Shown here: piece after piece, positions 11,051 to 21,798 of the stretch
Layout: the number at the start of each line of letters is the position of its first letter
Position numbering within the stretch: position 1 is the first letter of the stretch
NCBI GenBank assembly: GCA_963682025.1
Contig: OY821519.1
Coordinates: forward strand, 104,294,480-104,358,479
Reading direction: 5' to 3'
Length of the DNA: 64,000 bases
Origin: Cordilura impudica
Taxonomy: Eukaryota; Arthropoda; Insecta; Diptera; Scathophagidae
Program-made: the position numbers and the translations under genes
The notes under the pieces: generated by a model
Told to the model about the DNA's origin: nothing
What the model saw: only the letters and a program-made list of their open reading frames with translations
Database searches by the model: none

Positions 11051-12603
11051 TTATAAAATTTGCTCTAACCCAAAAATTAATTTCTTTTTTGTATATGATG
11101 GATATTTCTTCCGATTTTCGGCAACTACCTGAAGAAAAAATCTTTCGTCCTTCTCGTTACAGCATAACAGGTTGTTGTAGTCCTCTATTAATTTAACGCC
11201 TCTTTCGGCAGCATCGTTGACAACATGTAATTTATGAATTATTTCTATCGCTTGCTGGTAGTCTTCGCGCTCTTCCCAAGTTTCTGGGTCGGTAACATTA
11301 AAATCGGTTGACAATCCAAAGCGTTTGAAAAAACTTGCTGTCTCAAGTGTGACGTAATGGCTCAAATCTTTCTTCAGGAGTTTTTGGTTCACTTGCTACG
11401 ATGTCAAGATAATTCTTTTTACACCTTTGAAGCCAACAACAGGCACTGGAGGAGCAGGATATTGTTTGCCACTTTTCCGCTATCCTCCAAATCATCTTCT
11501 TCCTCGATATCATCCACGTCGCCTTCTTTCTCGCTGGCTTCGTCGGACGATTCATCCATCTCATCGTAAGATAACTCTTCTTCCTCCCATGCCTCTTTTT
11601 CTTCTTTAAAAACAGGAATTACAGTCGCTATTTTCCGCTTGATGTACAGTGGACATTTGGATCAAATAATGCTAGAGCAACAGCTTCACCACTGAGATAC
11701 CAAAGATGTCCACAGAATCTCTTTACCAATCATTACGACACAATCTCATCAATTGAAGCGTAACCAGCAAGCGCTTTCAAAAAATTTAAATCATTATTTG
11801 GAGCTTCGGCTGCTCTGGTGGTGCTAAACCAAGCCTTTACATAAAGTGTTACGATGAAAATGGTAACATCGCGAAGTCCATCAAACTCTGTTTTGTTCAA
11901 ACGAAGATATTTTCGGTACAAAAACATTTTTATGCAGTATATGCTTTTCGCCATCCAACGAGCATGACTGGTGGGACCTGGTGGTCTCATGTAATAATTG
12001 GGAATATTTTCACCAAGGAACAATAAAACAATTTCAAGGAATTTCTTGTTATTTTTCGGTCAATTGAGCCAAACAAAACGACTTAATCTCAGTTTGGACT
12101 CGAACTGGTATTTTAGCTGCGACTCCATCATCCTCTATGTAAGAACTGTACGGCTTGTCTGTAACATTTTCCCATTGCTCTTTAAAACGGCCAAACATTG
12201 GCACTCCTCGCCCAGACGTTTTGCCGAATTTGGCTTCGAACACTTCCTTCAATTGCAGTTCATAAATGTGATGTTTTCATGGAAGATAGAAAAGATCGCG
12301 TTCCAGTATTTGCTCAAGCAATACAGAAGTACCTTGGAGTTGGCCAGTGTTCGTTGACGTGGTGTCAAAAGAAATAGCTTGGACGCGTTCAGCGATTTTG
12401 CACTCAAGCAAAAGCTCGTAAACGGCCTCTGCAATACGTTTGCCTTTTCCTTTACCCGACGGTATATTTGGCACGCCCAAGGGCTGCTCGTTCCTATCAT
12501 ATTTGACGATAACAGGAAGTCGACCAACCTTTTTCCCGCCGCCTTGAAAGTCGGCCAACATTTTGCCATCCCAGTGCACATTGAAAAATTTCGCACCAGC
12601 CAA

Positions 12604-12668
12604 CTAAAAATGTATTTATACTCATTACACATTCTACAGAAATATAATTCGTATTATAAATTGTATAC
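12604..12668 (-). other. Candidate 65-nt intron in the transposase gene
   Basis: On the minus strand the coding frame runs ...KENQQ, then GTATAC at 12668, and resumes after TTTTAG at 12604 with LAGAKFFNVHWDGK in the same phase. Size, GT-AG ends and phase 0 fit a short dipteran intron. Without splicing the frame hits a stop within a few codons. Confidence 0.65.
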
Positions 12669-12976
12669 TTGTTGGTTTTCCTTCAAAAGTGCAGCAGTCT
12701 GCTGATGATTTTGTGTACGAACTTGTCGAAGGGACGTCCGATTGATGATATAATTTTTTGAGTCAAGTTGAAAAGCTCGTGCAGCAGCAATCATTATTCG
12801 AACTGCTGATACGTCAGTTACCTTACATCTATCAAAAACAAACACCAGATCTCGAGTAATACATTCGATGCTGTCCCTTGTTCCCTTTTATACTTGCGTA
12901 GGCAAAATCATTTCTTCATCGGCAACTTCGTGGGTAGTACCTGATTCACTCGACTCGGAGGATGAAAACTTGGCAA

Positions 12977-13079
12977 CTGAAATTAAATAATGAAATAAAA
13001 ATTAAAATTCTACTTTGAAATATGTTCATGTGTTATAGTATGTATGTAATATAATAATAACAATAATAATAATATTCAC
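12977..13079 (-). other. Candidate 103-nt intron in the transposase gene
   Basis: Minus-strand GTGAAT at 13079 and a good acceptor, TTATTTAATTTCAG, at 12977 bracket a very AT-rich stretch with ATTATT repeats. Downstream the frame gives AKFSSSESSESGTTHEVADE. The upstream frame is already shifted by decay, so phase cannot be confirmed. Confidence 0.5.
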
Positions 13080-13744
13080 CCGCTGCGAAAAACTCTTTGT
13101 TTTGAAGCTTTCATATGTTTGCTTTTCTCGTTCCGCTCGTCTCTTTTGTCTTTTGCCTTGATTTTCATCAACACCGGCCATGCATCCTATATGTCCCTTC
13201 TGTCTTTGCATTTTCAGTCACCATTTCGAGTGCATTGATATGTGCGATGTCAAAAATATCATCTAATTTCGCGACAAACTCAGCTTCCTTTCGTTTTTGT
13301 GTTTCGCCGCCTCTAGAACCACTCTTTTGCAATGCTTGCCATTCAGCGACCAAAGATTGAACTTTTTTTCACATCGCCTCTGTGTTTTGTTGGAATAAAT
13401 GCTTGGCGCCAAAAAATCATGACGGTGTCCGTCACCAAGTATGCACTTTCGTCCGCACTTATTTTATGCTGTTTAGTGCCATAAAAATACATTTTGAGCA
13501 CTTGTTTTCTAGACGGCAATTTCGTTCCCATTATATTTGAGCTTGGTTGTCCGTTTAAAAAAGATGGGTACGCGATCTCAAACCCGTCGATGTTGATGCC
13601 ATTTCGATTTCAAATATTTCACGAACTTGATATAATATTGATACCTTGATAGACGGCAGTTCTTAACATTTGGGAAACAGCTCTGTGTTTGTAAACAGCT
13701 GTTTATTTGTCACAGGAGCACCCTGGCAACAGTTATAGCTGTGG

Positions 13745-14310
13745 GATTTAAAATTTTATAAAAAATTATTTTTTGTATGGGAGCCACTTCAGGGACTGGG
13801 GGTCGGTCTTATATTTGACCCCCCTAGGGGCAACTCCGGGACAGTTGTGTGGCCCCCTTAGGGAGTGGAGATAGGGGGTAGGTATGTTCGAAAGAAATGT
13901 TGGGGTAAAAAATTAATGGGAGTTCGTCATACCTTTGACCCCATAGGGCAACTTGGGAGCTGTGGGGGCCAATTTTTACCGATTTATTAAAACCTTAAAT
14001 TTTGTATGGGAGCCCCTTTAGGGAGTGGAGATAGGGGTAGGTATGTTCGAATAAAATGTTGGTGATGAAAAATTAATGGGGGTTGGTCTAACATTTTATC
14101 CCTCTAGGGACAAGTCCGGGGCGGTTGTGTGGCTTTTTGTGGATTTTTTCCGCTTCACCCCCTACTTTGACCCCTATGCGGGTCCAATTGCCCCCGCCCC
14201 ATATCCCCATTTTTGGCTCATGTATTTTTTTATGAACCTCACAAAATAAGGGGTTCTAGCGTATCCAAATCTTGTTACTAAGAATCTCAATACAACACTA
14301 TGTCACCCCT
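13745..14310. repeat. Right long inverted arm of the DNA transposon
   Basis: Inverted counterpart of 10578-11050. CCTTAGGGAGTGGAGATAGG occurs near 13855 and a close variant near 14017, and the GTTGTGTGG box occurs near 13845 and 14124. The right arm is about 90 bp longer and holds an extra partial subrepeat, suggesting unequal exchange or slippage between units. Confidence 0.85.
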
Positions 14311-14320
14311 AATGCACAAT
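14311..14320. repeat. Target-site duplication, right (AATGCACAAT)
   Basis: Exact match to 10568-10577; see the left copy. Confidence 0.9.
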
Positions 14321-14479
14321 TAGCAACTAGAAACTTTGAAAGCGTATAGAAAACGAATGTAAGCAAAAAGGAATGAAAAAATAACGGAATCTAGTTAAGC
14401 ATTATATTCTCTTTACCCTACAATCGATAATTATTAAAAACATTGACTTTTGAAAAATCTAATTTTGGCCGCCCAGATT

Positions 14480-14960
14480 GGTGAAATACCTGTCTGTGCG
14501 GCCATAGGAAAGAACGCTGTTAAAATTGGTGAAAATCGGTTCATGTTTAGACCTAGTCCGCATACAAATGGCCCCTACGAGATCGGCTTCAATTACCACA
14601 GTATCCAAATTATCATAGGGAACTCGGGGTTTATGTATCTCTATTAGATCCATTTATCATTACTCGAAAAATAAACCCTATAGGGTAATTCTTAGACATT
14701 AAGAAGCTGTTTACCGATCTTCACTTTAATCTTTCAAAAAGCAAGTGTTGCACAAATTTTTTTCAAATTTGGTTTGTGTAGGTTTCTGAAAAAAATAAGT
14801 GACCTTCACGAATATGGTCAGGATCGGTCCATTTTTCGACCTAGGCCTTATATTAGGGTAGCCCTTATTAAAAAAAGTGTTCCAACTCTCGGTCTCATCC
14901 CCTATAAATATGTGAGTAGCAAAAAAACTGAGAAATACAAAGTGTTGCGCCAATCAAAAA
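14480..14960 (+). repeat. mini-me-like repeat, diverged internal part
   Basis: Contains several internal landmarks of the family in the plus orientation: AAATTGGTGAAAATCGGTTC, ATGTTTAGACCTAGTCC, CAAATTATCAT, CCGATCTTCACTTTAATC, GGTCAGGATCGGTCCATTTT and the matching AAATTTGGTTTGTG. Both ends and the GTCC tract are missing. Diverged by eye more than the 54-58 kb copies. Confidence 0.7.
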
Positions 14961-16029
14961 CATTTAGTCGTGCCACAACGCGATTGTAAATTTCAAGTGA
15001 GTTTATATGGGGAAAATATGATTTTTTTCAGATTTTCTGAAAATTTCGCTCTATGTTCTAAATTTTCCGACAAGTTGTTATTTAATTCGGGATCAGTATT
15101 AAATTGTCATTTCACAAAGCTATAAAACTTCAACATCGAATAAAACCTCGCCAAGAAATAGCAAATGGCCCAGACCACTTTTGGGCCAAAAAAAACTAGA
15201 TGATTTTTAAACTTTGAGAAATTGATTAAATCCATAAATTTTTTTTTTTTTTTTTTTTGGTCTCCATACTTGTAAGGACTCAGATATGAAGCATTGTTTT
15301 ATTACCACGTTGTTAACCTATTGCACATTAAGACCGAAAATGGGAAATTTTTTTGATAATATTTCTAAAACTCCTTTTTCAAGTTTTAAAAAATGTTCTT
15401 AAACAAAATTTTAAAAATGGGTCTGGCACTTTAATATTTTATGAGTACATGTTGTAGATTAACTGTGTTGATTTTTAAGAAAATCGCTATGCCAGAATTT
15501 TTTTTCACAAAGAATTTATTTTTGCGGATGTCGAGAAAAATGGGATTTTTGTAAAATATTCTGTAAATGTACTATTTCTAAACACTTTGTATCAAAAATT
15601 TATCACTTTTCTACTTATAAATGTTATATTTTATCTTAATAGTCTAGGGTTTCGGAATAAATAATATAACCCTATTAACCCTTTTGTAATTGGGGTCACA
15701 TATGACCCCAAGCTAATAAAAGACAATTTATTTAAAAAAAATCAAATATTCTGTAAGTGCTGTAGAATTTTTAGATGCGACGCCTAAAATATAAAAAAAT
15801 GTGTAGAACTTCCGTTCCTAAAAGCTGGGATAAATCCGAGAACATTAACCCATTATTTGCCAAGGCCAGCTTTGGATTTTAAGATATTTTTAAATAAAAA
15901 TTACCGAAAACAAGTTTTTCTATTAAACTCCATGAAACCACTATTTTGAATATAAGAAAAATAATTCGGTCAATTTCTAATTACTTAACACTTCAGTGCT
16001 CCTGGGATCAAAACAATTCATTGTGATAT
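14961..16029. other. AT-rich spacer with a GGGGTCA hairpin
   Basis: Mostly A/T-rich with homopolymers, including about 20 T at 15239-15258. At about 15692-15710 GGGGTCA-CATA-TGACCCC makes a perfect 7-bp stem. The following AAGCTAATAAAAGACAATTT recurs in diverged form near 19105 as AAAGCTAGTAAAACACAATT, so both may be ends of one DNA-transposon family. No coding sequence recognised. Confidence 0.45.
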
Positions 16030-18985
16030 ATCTTTGGTGCAATTATCTATATATTTATATTTATTTGAGGAATCTGATGTGGATATCGTGTGTATATCAG
16101 AAACTTGGTATAACGAAAGTGTAACTGATGGAATGGTTGCTGCCAAAGGCTATAAATTATTAAGAAATGATAGACTAAAACACGAAGGTGGTGTTGCTAT
16201 TTACATTAAAAATCATATTTGTACAAAATTTATTTGCTCATCAAAGGCGGACGAATAGAATATTTATTTGTTGAAATTATCTCACGTGAAAGTAAATTAC
16301 TATTGGGTTGTACCTACAGACCTAACAAACAAATTCCATATGAATCTTTTTTAATCCTTCTTGAAACCCTTACCATACAGTACAATGATGTTGTTATCGC
16401 TAGCGATTTTAATTCAAATATTCTGGCTGGTTCGGACATGTTGCAATCCCTCATGTCAATTGGATTATATATCGTCAACACTGTAAATCCTACTTATTAT
16501 ACATCTACAACTAATTCGTTGCTTGACATTTTTATTATAAGTAATCCTTCCAATTTATTGTTATTTGATCAACTTTGCGTGCCCTGTTTCTCTAAACATG
16601 ACCTCATTTATTTATCATTCAACTTCACATTGTATGAAACTAAAACCCCTTATAGATATCGGGATTTCCGTAACATCAATTTGTATCAATTGGATGAGTA
16701 CTTCAACTGTATTGACTGGAGCAGTATTTATTACATGGCCTCTGCCGAAGAACAACTACATTTTTTAAATAGTAATTTGCACCAAATATTTGAGCTTACT
16801 GTTCCCACACATAATTGTCGTGGAGATAAAAGAAAAAATTGCTGGTTCACCTCTTCCATAAAAAACCAAATTAATCTTCGAGATAAGCTATATGCACGCT
16901 GGAAGAGATTCAGAACATCCGATCTTCATGAGGAATATCGTATTGCGCGACATAATGTCACAAAAAGTATAAGGGATGCAAAGTCGAGCTATTATGCAAG
17001 ACGCTTTCGGTCAGCGATAGACTGAAAGAAGAAATGGCAAGCAATTAAGGAGATAGGAATAGGAAGTAAAAACACAACAGTTAACAACTTAGATGTCAAT
17101 AAATTAAATGAATTGTTCGTTAGTATTCCTACTACATCATTTACTGCAACTCAAGATAATGCAGTCATACGCACAAACGAGGAAATGGTACCATTACCTA
17201 TACAAACAACTTCTCAATTTGAATTTTCGTGTGTAATCCAACCTGATGTCCTATCGTGTTGCTTATCTGTTAAGTCAAATGCTGTCGGATTAGATCTCAT
17301 TGATCCAAAATTTATAAAATTGTTGCTACCAAAATTAATACATGTTATCACTCATATCTTCAATACAATCATAACTACCAGTTGTTTTCCGAGTTGCTGG
17401 AAATACGCCAAAATTATTCCGGTTCCAAAATCTAAAACTGAGTATAGACCAATTGCATCACTTCCCTATTTTTCCAAGGTATTTGAACGAATCTTGCACC
17501 TTCAGATGATGAGATACTTGACCGATCATGGTCTCCTCAATGATAACCAATCAGGTTTTAGACCAAAACATAGCTCTGTCACTGCACTCTTAAATGTATC
17601 TGAGGACATTAGAAAAAATATTGATATTGGCTATACTACGTTTCTTGTATTGCTGGACCATTCTAAGGCTTTTGATTGTGTCAATCATAAAACTCTTTGT
17701 AGCAAACTCTAGCATTTTTTAACTTTTCCAGGACTGCTGTCTTGCTAATAGCGACATATCTTTCAAGACGAATTCAATCAGTGACCGTGAATGACTCAAC
17801 ATCAATTCCATTGCCAGTACCTAATGGTGTACCACAAGGTTCTATTTTGGGTCCTCTCTTATTTTCTTTGTACATCAATGATCTACCTCAACAACTTTCT
17901 CACTGCAAAATTCATTTATATGCTGATGATGTCCAAATATACATTAGTAATTTGGGCGCCTCGATTCATGACTGCTCATCAAGCTTAATGACGATCTTAA
18001 AAGAGTATATGCATGGGCTACAACAAACAGTCTCCGTCTTAACCCTAAAAAGTCAAAATGCCTTATAATATCAAAAAGAAAACAGAACATCCCACCTGAC
18101 ATTTCTGTTATATTAGGTGATCAAACCATTGAATTCGTGGAATCAACAAAAAATCTTGGAATAATTTTCAACAATTCCCTCAAATGGAATACACATATAA
18201 ATGCTGCTACTGGAAGTACATTTGCTATGCTGCGAACATTATACCCCACTCAGCACCTTACTCTGGTGAAGACTCGCGAACTTCTAGCTAAAACCTTTGT
18301 CATGCCTAAACTGCTGTACGGATGTGAAATATTCGCTAGCTGTGACGCTCGTAGTAGAACCAGGTTAAAAGCTGCTTATAATGCTGTACTGAGATACGTC
18401 TATTGCATAAAAAGATATGATGGAACATCACCTTATTCAAAAACCTTATATGGCGTATGCTTTGATGATCTGTTAAAAATTAAATCATTAATATTCTTAC
18501 ATAAGATAATATATACCAAAGAGCCAAGTTATTTATACAGTCGTCTTCGATTTGCCCGATCAAACAGGGGAATGAAACTTATTCATGTTCGACACCATAG
18601 TCTTATATCTGATTGGCAATTTTTTATTAACTCTGTGCGTCTTTGGAACTCATTACCCTCCAGCACCCAACTAATTGGCAACGCTACACAATTTAAAAAT
18701 ATTTTATTTTCAAGTTTTTAAAATATTTTATTTCCAAGTTTTTAAATATAACGTTCCATACTGTTTTAATTTTGTAAATTCTAGTGTGTAATGCTTTTGC
18801 TAATTGCTAATGTATTATTAATTTTATTTTATGTTTTTTTTACTATTTTAAAGTACAACCTAACAAATCAATGTATGTATGTCAATATAAGATCACACAC
18901 TTTAACTAAAAAGATGTATATCTAGTTGTGTGTGATATCAATGTAAATAAATAAATAAATAACTAAATAAATAAATAAATAAATA
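16030..18985 (+). mobile_element. 5'-truncated LINE with 3' hairpin and (AAAT)n tail
   Basis: Sequence enters the element near the start of its endonuclease domain, continues through reverse transcriptase and ends with an AAATAAATAAAT tail at about 18943-18983. About 30 bp before the tail a perfect 9-bp stem (ATCACACAC at 18892-18900, GTGTGTGAT at 18928-18936) makes a hairpin that could be the recognition structure for its reverse transcriptase. ORF1 is absent. Only a few frameshifts break ORF2, so it is of intermediate age. No target duplication could be fixed. Confidence 0.82.
16034..18721 (+). pseudogene. LINE ORF2: endonuclease plus reverse transcriptase, few frameshifts
   Basis: Endonuclease motifs: CISETWYN, RNDRLKHEGGVAIYIK, then after a shift at about 16250 CTYRPNKQIP, VIASDFNSNI (usually GDFN) and SKHDLIYLSF. 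A TGA at about 17023 interrupts the linker. Reverse transcriptase: NAVGLDLIDPKFIKLL, KIIPVPKSKTEYRPIASLP, NDNQSGFRPKHSS and VLLDHSKAFDCVNHKTL (17113-17712), then after a frameshift [19 protein letters not shown] and YADDVQIYI (17742-18068), then the thumb with LGIIFNNSLKWNTHI (18137-18721). The polymerase aspartates survive in their separate frames. There is no RNase H domain. The LLDHSKAFDCVNH and SILGPLLF versions suggest a CR1/L2-like or Jockey-group clade. Confidence 0.82.
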
Positions 18986-19189
18986 TCTGCTTATTGCTCG
19001 CGAATACAAATTAAAACAGCTTTTAACAAACTTTGCTATAAAATTATTTTATGTATAAAAATAATATTTTTTAAATAAAATAAGAGGATCCACATATGAC
19101 CAAAAGCTAGTAAAACACAATTTATTCAAAAGAATTTAAAATATAAAATTAATTCTATTTATTTTGGTGTATTTACGGATTATTTAGTA

Positions 19190-19350
19190 TGCGATTCAAT
19201 TTGTTTTCTGTAATCACTTACGACTTGCAACAAGTATTGCTTTTCTTGTTCGTTATTTGCTAATATATTATTATACTCTTCAGTCAATTTTACACCGCGT
19301 TCTGATGTATTATTTACCACTTTTATTTTTGCAACAATATCACTTCCGTT
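19190..19350 (-). pseudogene. C-terminal transposase fragment related to the 10.6-14.3 kb element
   Basis: Reading the minus strand from about 19350 gives VVNNTSERGVKLTEEYNN followed by LLQVVSDYRKQ and a stop near 19190. This aligns with the C-terminus of the transposase at 11.05-11.4 kb (VVNDAAERGVKLIEDYN ... FFLQVVAENRKK). The DNA differs in many positions, so it is a different family member, not a recent copy. The rest of the gene is absent, and a mini-me-like 3' end abuts it on the upstream side. Confidence 0.7.
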
Positions 19351-19404
19351 TTAAAAAAATATAGATAATTTTTATACATAAAGTAATTTTATAACAAAAA
19401 ACGA

Positions 19405-19466
19405 ATGGTCTAGGGTATAGTATAGTAGGTTTAGACCAATTTTAATTTTCTTACTTGTGTTTTTTA
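19405..19466 (+). repeat. mini-me-like repeat, 3' terminus only
   Basis: GGTCTAGGGTATAGTATAGT, then a degraded palindrome (GTAGGTTTAGACCA in place of GTCGGTCTAGACCGAC), then TTTAATTTTCTTACTTG. This is the family's 3' end standing alone, about 60 bp. Confidence 0.75.
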
Positions 19467-19469
19467 ATA

Positions 19470-21770
19470 AGCCGGTGAATTTGAATAGAAAAAAAATTAA
19501 ATTTGGTTAACAAACCCCAAGCGATCTTTATACTTCCAAAGTCAAACAACGATTGGAAAGCCGAGAACAATTTCGCGGTTAGAAATTTAGACTTTAGAGC
19601 AAATTTAAGGAGAATTTCATTGCAAAAAGAAGACTAAAACAAACACAGCGTACTCTGTATGTCAACATCCATTCTAGTCCCACACTATTTAAATATCATG
19701 GATCCCCTTTAACATTAAACAGTATCAAATCCTTCGCACAGAGAAGTTCGTATTCAACTATATTTCTTACTGCTGCTTCTGTTCCTAAAGTAAATTTTTT
19801 AAATCCATAATGTTAATATAAAATATATTCCTCAAAAATAATTTTCTCGTTAATTACACGAGCAGATAATAGAATGGATATCGGATGAAAAATTTTCATT
19901 TTGATATTGGGATTATTTTGAAATTTCTTGTTATACACTAAAATTTGATTAAGAACAACAGAGAAAGTATGGGAATTCTCTGAAGTTCCATTTGACGAAA
20001 ATCAAGAATTAGTTAGCAAAGTAGTGGATAGATAAATCAAAAATTATTTTTAGAGTAAAGGTCATAACTCCAACCATAATTCCAAATCGACATGGAAAAT
20101 ATATATAAACTTTAATGTGTTCGTTGCTGTTGTTCGTTCGTTAATGACCACAGAAACCAAATTTGGCCAAAATATATGCAGGTAAATAAAGGGCTTGAGA
20201 AAATTTAAGGAGTACGTTCTATATTGTCCTTAAATTTTTCAATGAGACTTTGTTGCTTTAAACAGTTACTGCCTCGGTAAGAAAACGAAAAATATTCTGA
20301 AAAGTTATTAAAGCGCTTTAAGTTCTAGATGTCACTTTAACTCATGGCACAGTATGATGCAGGATATAATAAAAATAGCAATTGTCAACACTTCATTTTC
20401 TAGCTAACTCAATACAATTTTCCTTTATATTTTCTATGTTTAAAATATATACACACATACCTGTATACAAAACCAAATTGTGTATCATTGAAATGTGTTC
20501 ATTGTTCATTTGAATATAACATTGAATTAAATTAAATATTTGCGTGACTTTTTGACACCCATTCACAATGAGTTTTATTTAATGAAACTGCCTTTTATTC
20601 TTATTTTATTATTTAAATTCATTCATTTTTCATTTCCGTTTGTTTTTTCTATTTTTTTTTTTCGTGAAAGTTACACCCACTGTTATTAAACATGTTCAGT
20701 TTAGCTTTGTGGGCATTGCAAATGTGCGTGAGACCGCTATTGTGTACATGGTGTATAAATTATAAATATATTGAATTATCAGTTCGTCATTAATGTACTT
20801 TTTGTTTAGTACTTTTAATATTCTTAATGGTAAATAAGTATTTATTCACTTGCTTTGATAATTGTTTACTATGAACTTTGCTACGTTTATATTAGACAAA
20901 ATACTTTTTTCATTGGCTGTCTGATAATATTTAAATCTAATAATAACGAACTTTATATTAATTGTGTGCGAGTTTTTCTTTACAAACTTTTCAAAAAGTC
21001 TTTCATGAAATGAAAGCTGAAATTTTATGTAATTAAGAAATTTTTTATGCCGCAGATCCTAACGAAGCTGAATATTTTTTACTTTTTTAACTGTGACAGA
21101 GAGTCATGGCAATTCGATTTTTCATTATTATTTTGCAACAAAGTGTCTATTTTTGTGCCGGTGTGATTTACTATTGCCACCAATATTTTTGAAAATATAA
21201 AATGGAAATAATTGCACAACATTTTATATAGCAGATCCTAACGAAAACGGATTTTTGGAGAGCTGATATTTGACCCAAATATCACTTGTAGAAATAACAG
21301 AATAACCATTTGACAATATGTCGATCTACCACTAATCTTTGTTAAATTTTAGATGTAGGACTTCACTATCGCTAGGTTGGATAACTGTTAATAACATAAC
21401 GTTGAAACACACGGAAATTTTTTATCAAAATCATATGTTTAAGATTTGAGCAGAATTTGCGTAAATTGCGGGACCATCCGATTTTCTTCTTCAATTTGTA
21501 GAAATTGATAGCTCGTAGAAACGTATGGCAAGACTGCTTTAAACGAAGGAATTTGTCTTGACGCCGTTAAAGATATTCATGCCAAACTTATGTTAGGTAT
21601 GACTGAACATACAATTTCGCATCGTTTCAGGTCATTGGAAATGATTTGAAAACAAGTTAGTTGATTTCCATATAAACTGAATATGAGAAGCGTTGAGCGT
21701 CTGTTTTCCACATGTGAAATGTTGAAAGGAAAATATTATGAGGAACACCTGACCATGCTTCAATACTTAG
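19470..21770. other. AT-rich spacer, no gene recognised
   Basis: No open frame above background on either strand. GCAGATCCTAACGAA occurs twice, at about 21053 and 21232, roughly 180 bp apart in the same orientation, which hints at a small repeated unit. Otherwise unassigned. Confidence 0.4.
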
Positions 21771-21773
21771 GTT

Positions 21774-21798
21774 AGGTTAGGTTAGGTTGAAAAAGAGA
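21774..21798 (-). repeat. (CCTAA)4 tail, arthropod telomere-type motif
   Basis: Plus strand reads CTTAGGTTAGGTTAGGTTAG at the 3' edge of a minus-strand LINE: four TTAGG units. TTAGG is the ancestral insect telomere repeat, which flies are known to have lost. Here it is simply the tail of a retroelement family; a related copy with a shorter tail is at 43.21-43.36 kb. Confidence 0.85.

Larger units (their letters stand above)
11051..13531 (-). pseudogene. Transposase of the 10.6-14.3 kb DNA transposon, broken, with introns
   Basis: Starts at a real ATG (13531; MGTKLPSRKQVLKMYFYG) and ends at about 11051. Conserved blocks in order, in several frames: FDDIFDIAH-like LDDIFDIAH (13.25 kb), GCMAG (13.17 kb), an acidic serine stretch (12.95 kb), DVSAVRIMIAAARA (12.8 kb), FNVHWDGKMLADF (12.57 kb), GVPNIPSGKG and SFDTTSTNTG (12.45-12.35 kb), LFGRFKEQW-type (12.18 kb), ARWMAKSIYCIKMFLYRK (11.95 kb), GHLWYLSGEAVALALFDP (11.7 kb) and VVNDAAERGVKLIEDYN (11.2 kb). 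I know this protein type from many hemipteran, cnidarian and other genomes as a transposase-like family. The aspartates of HWDGK and SFDTT are candidate catalytic residues. Frameshifts and stops make it inactive. Confidence 0.8.
10578..14310 (-). mobile_element. Complete 3.7-kb DNA transposon with perfect ends and 10-bp target duplication
   Basis: Ends are an exact 15-bp inverted pair, AGGGGTGACATAGTG and CACTATGTCACCCCT, flanked by the duplicated AATGCACAAT. Inside the tips, GC-rich arms of about 0.5 kb are inverted copies of each other and each holds two or more internal ~170-bp subrepeats with the box CCCTATCTCCACTCCC. A broken transposase gene on the minus strand fills 11.05-13.53 kb. Long arms with internal repeats recall foldback-type elements. 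A 10-bp duplication fits Mutator-like superfamilies better than hAT or P (8 bp), but the superfamily is an inference. Confidence 0.9.

Noticed and set aside
11357..11609. Plus-strand serine/leucine-rich frames
   Set aside because: Shadows of the acidic region of the minus-strand transposase in the 10.6-14.3 kb element.
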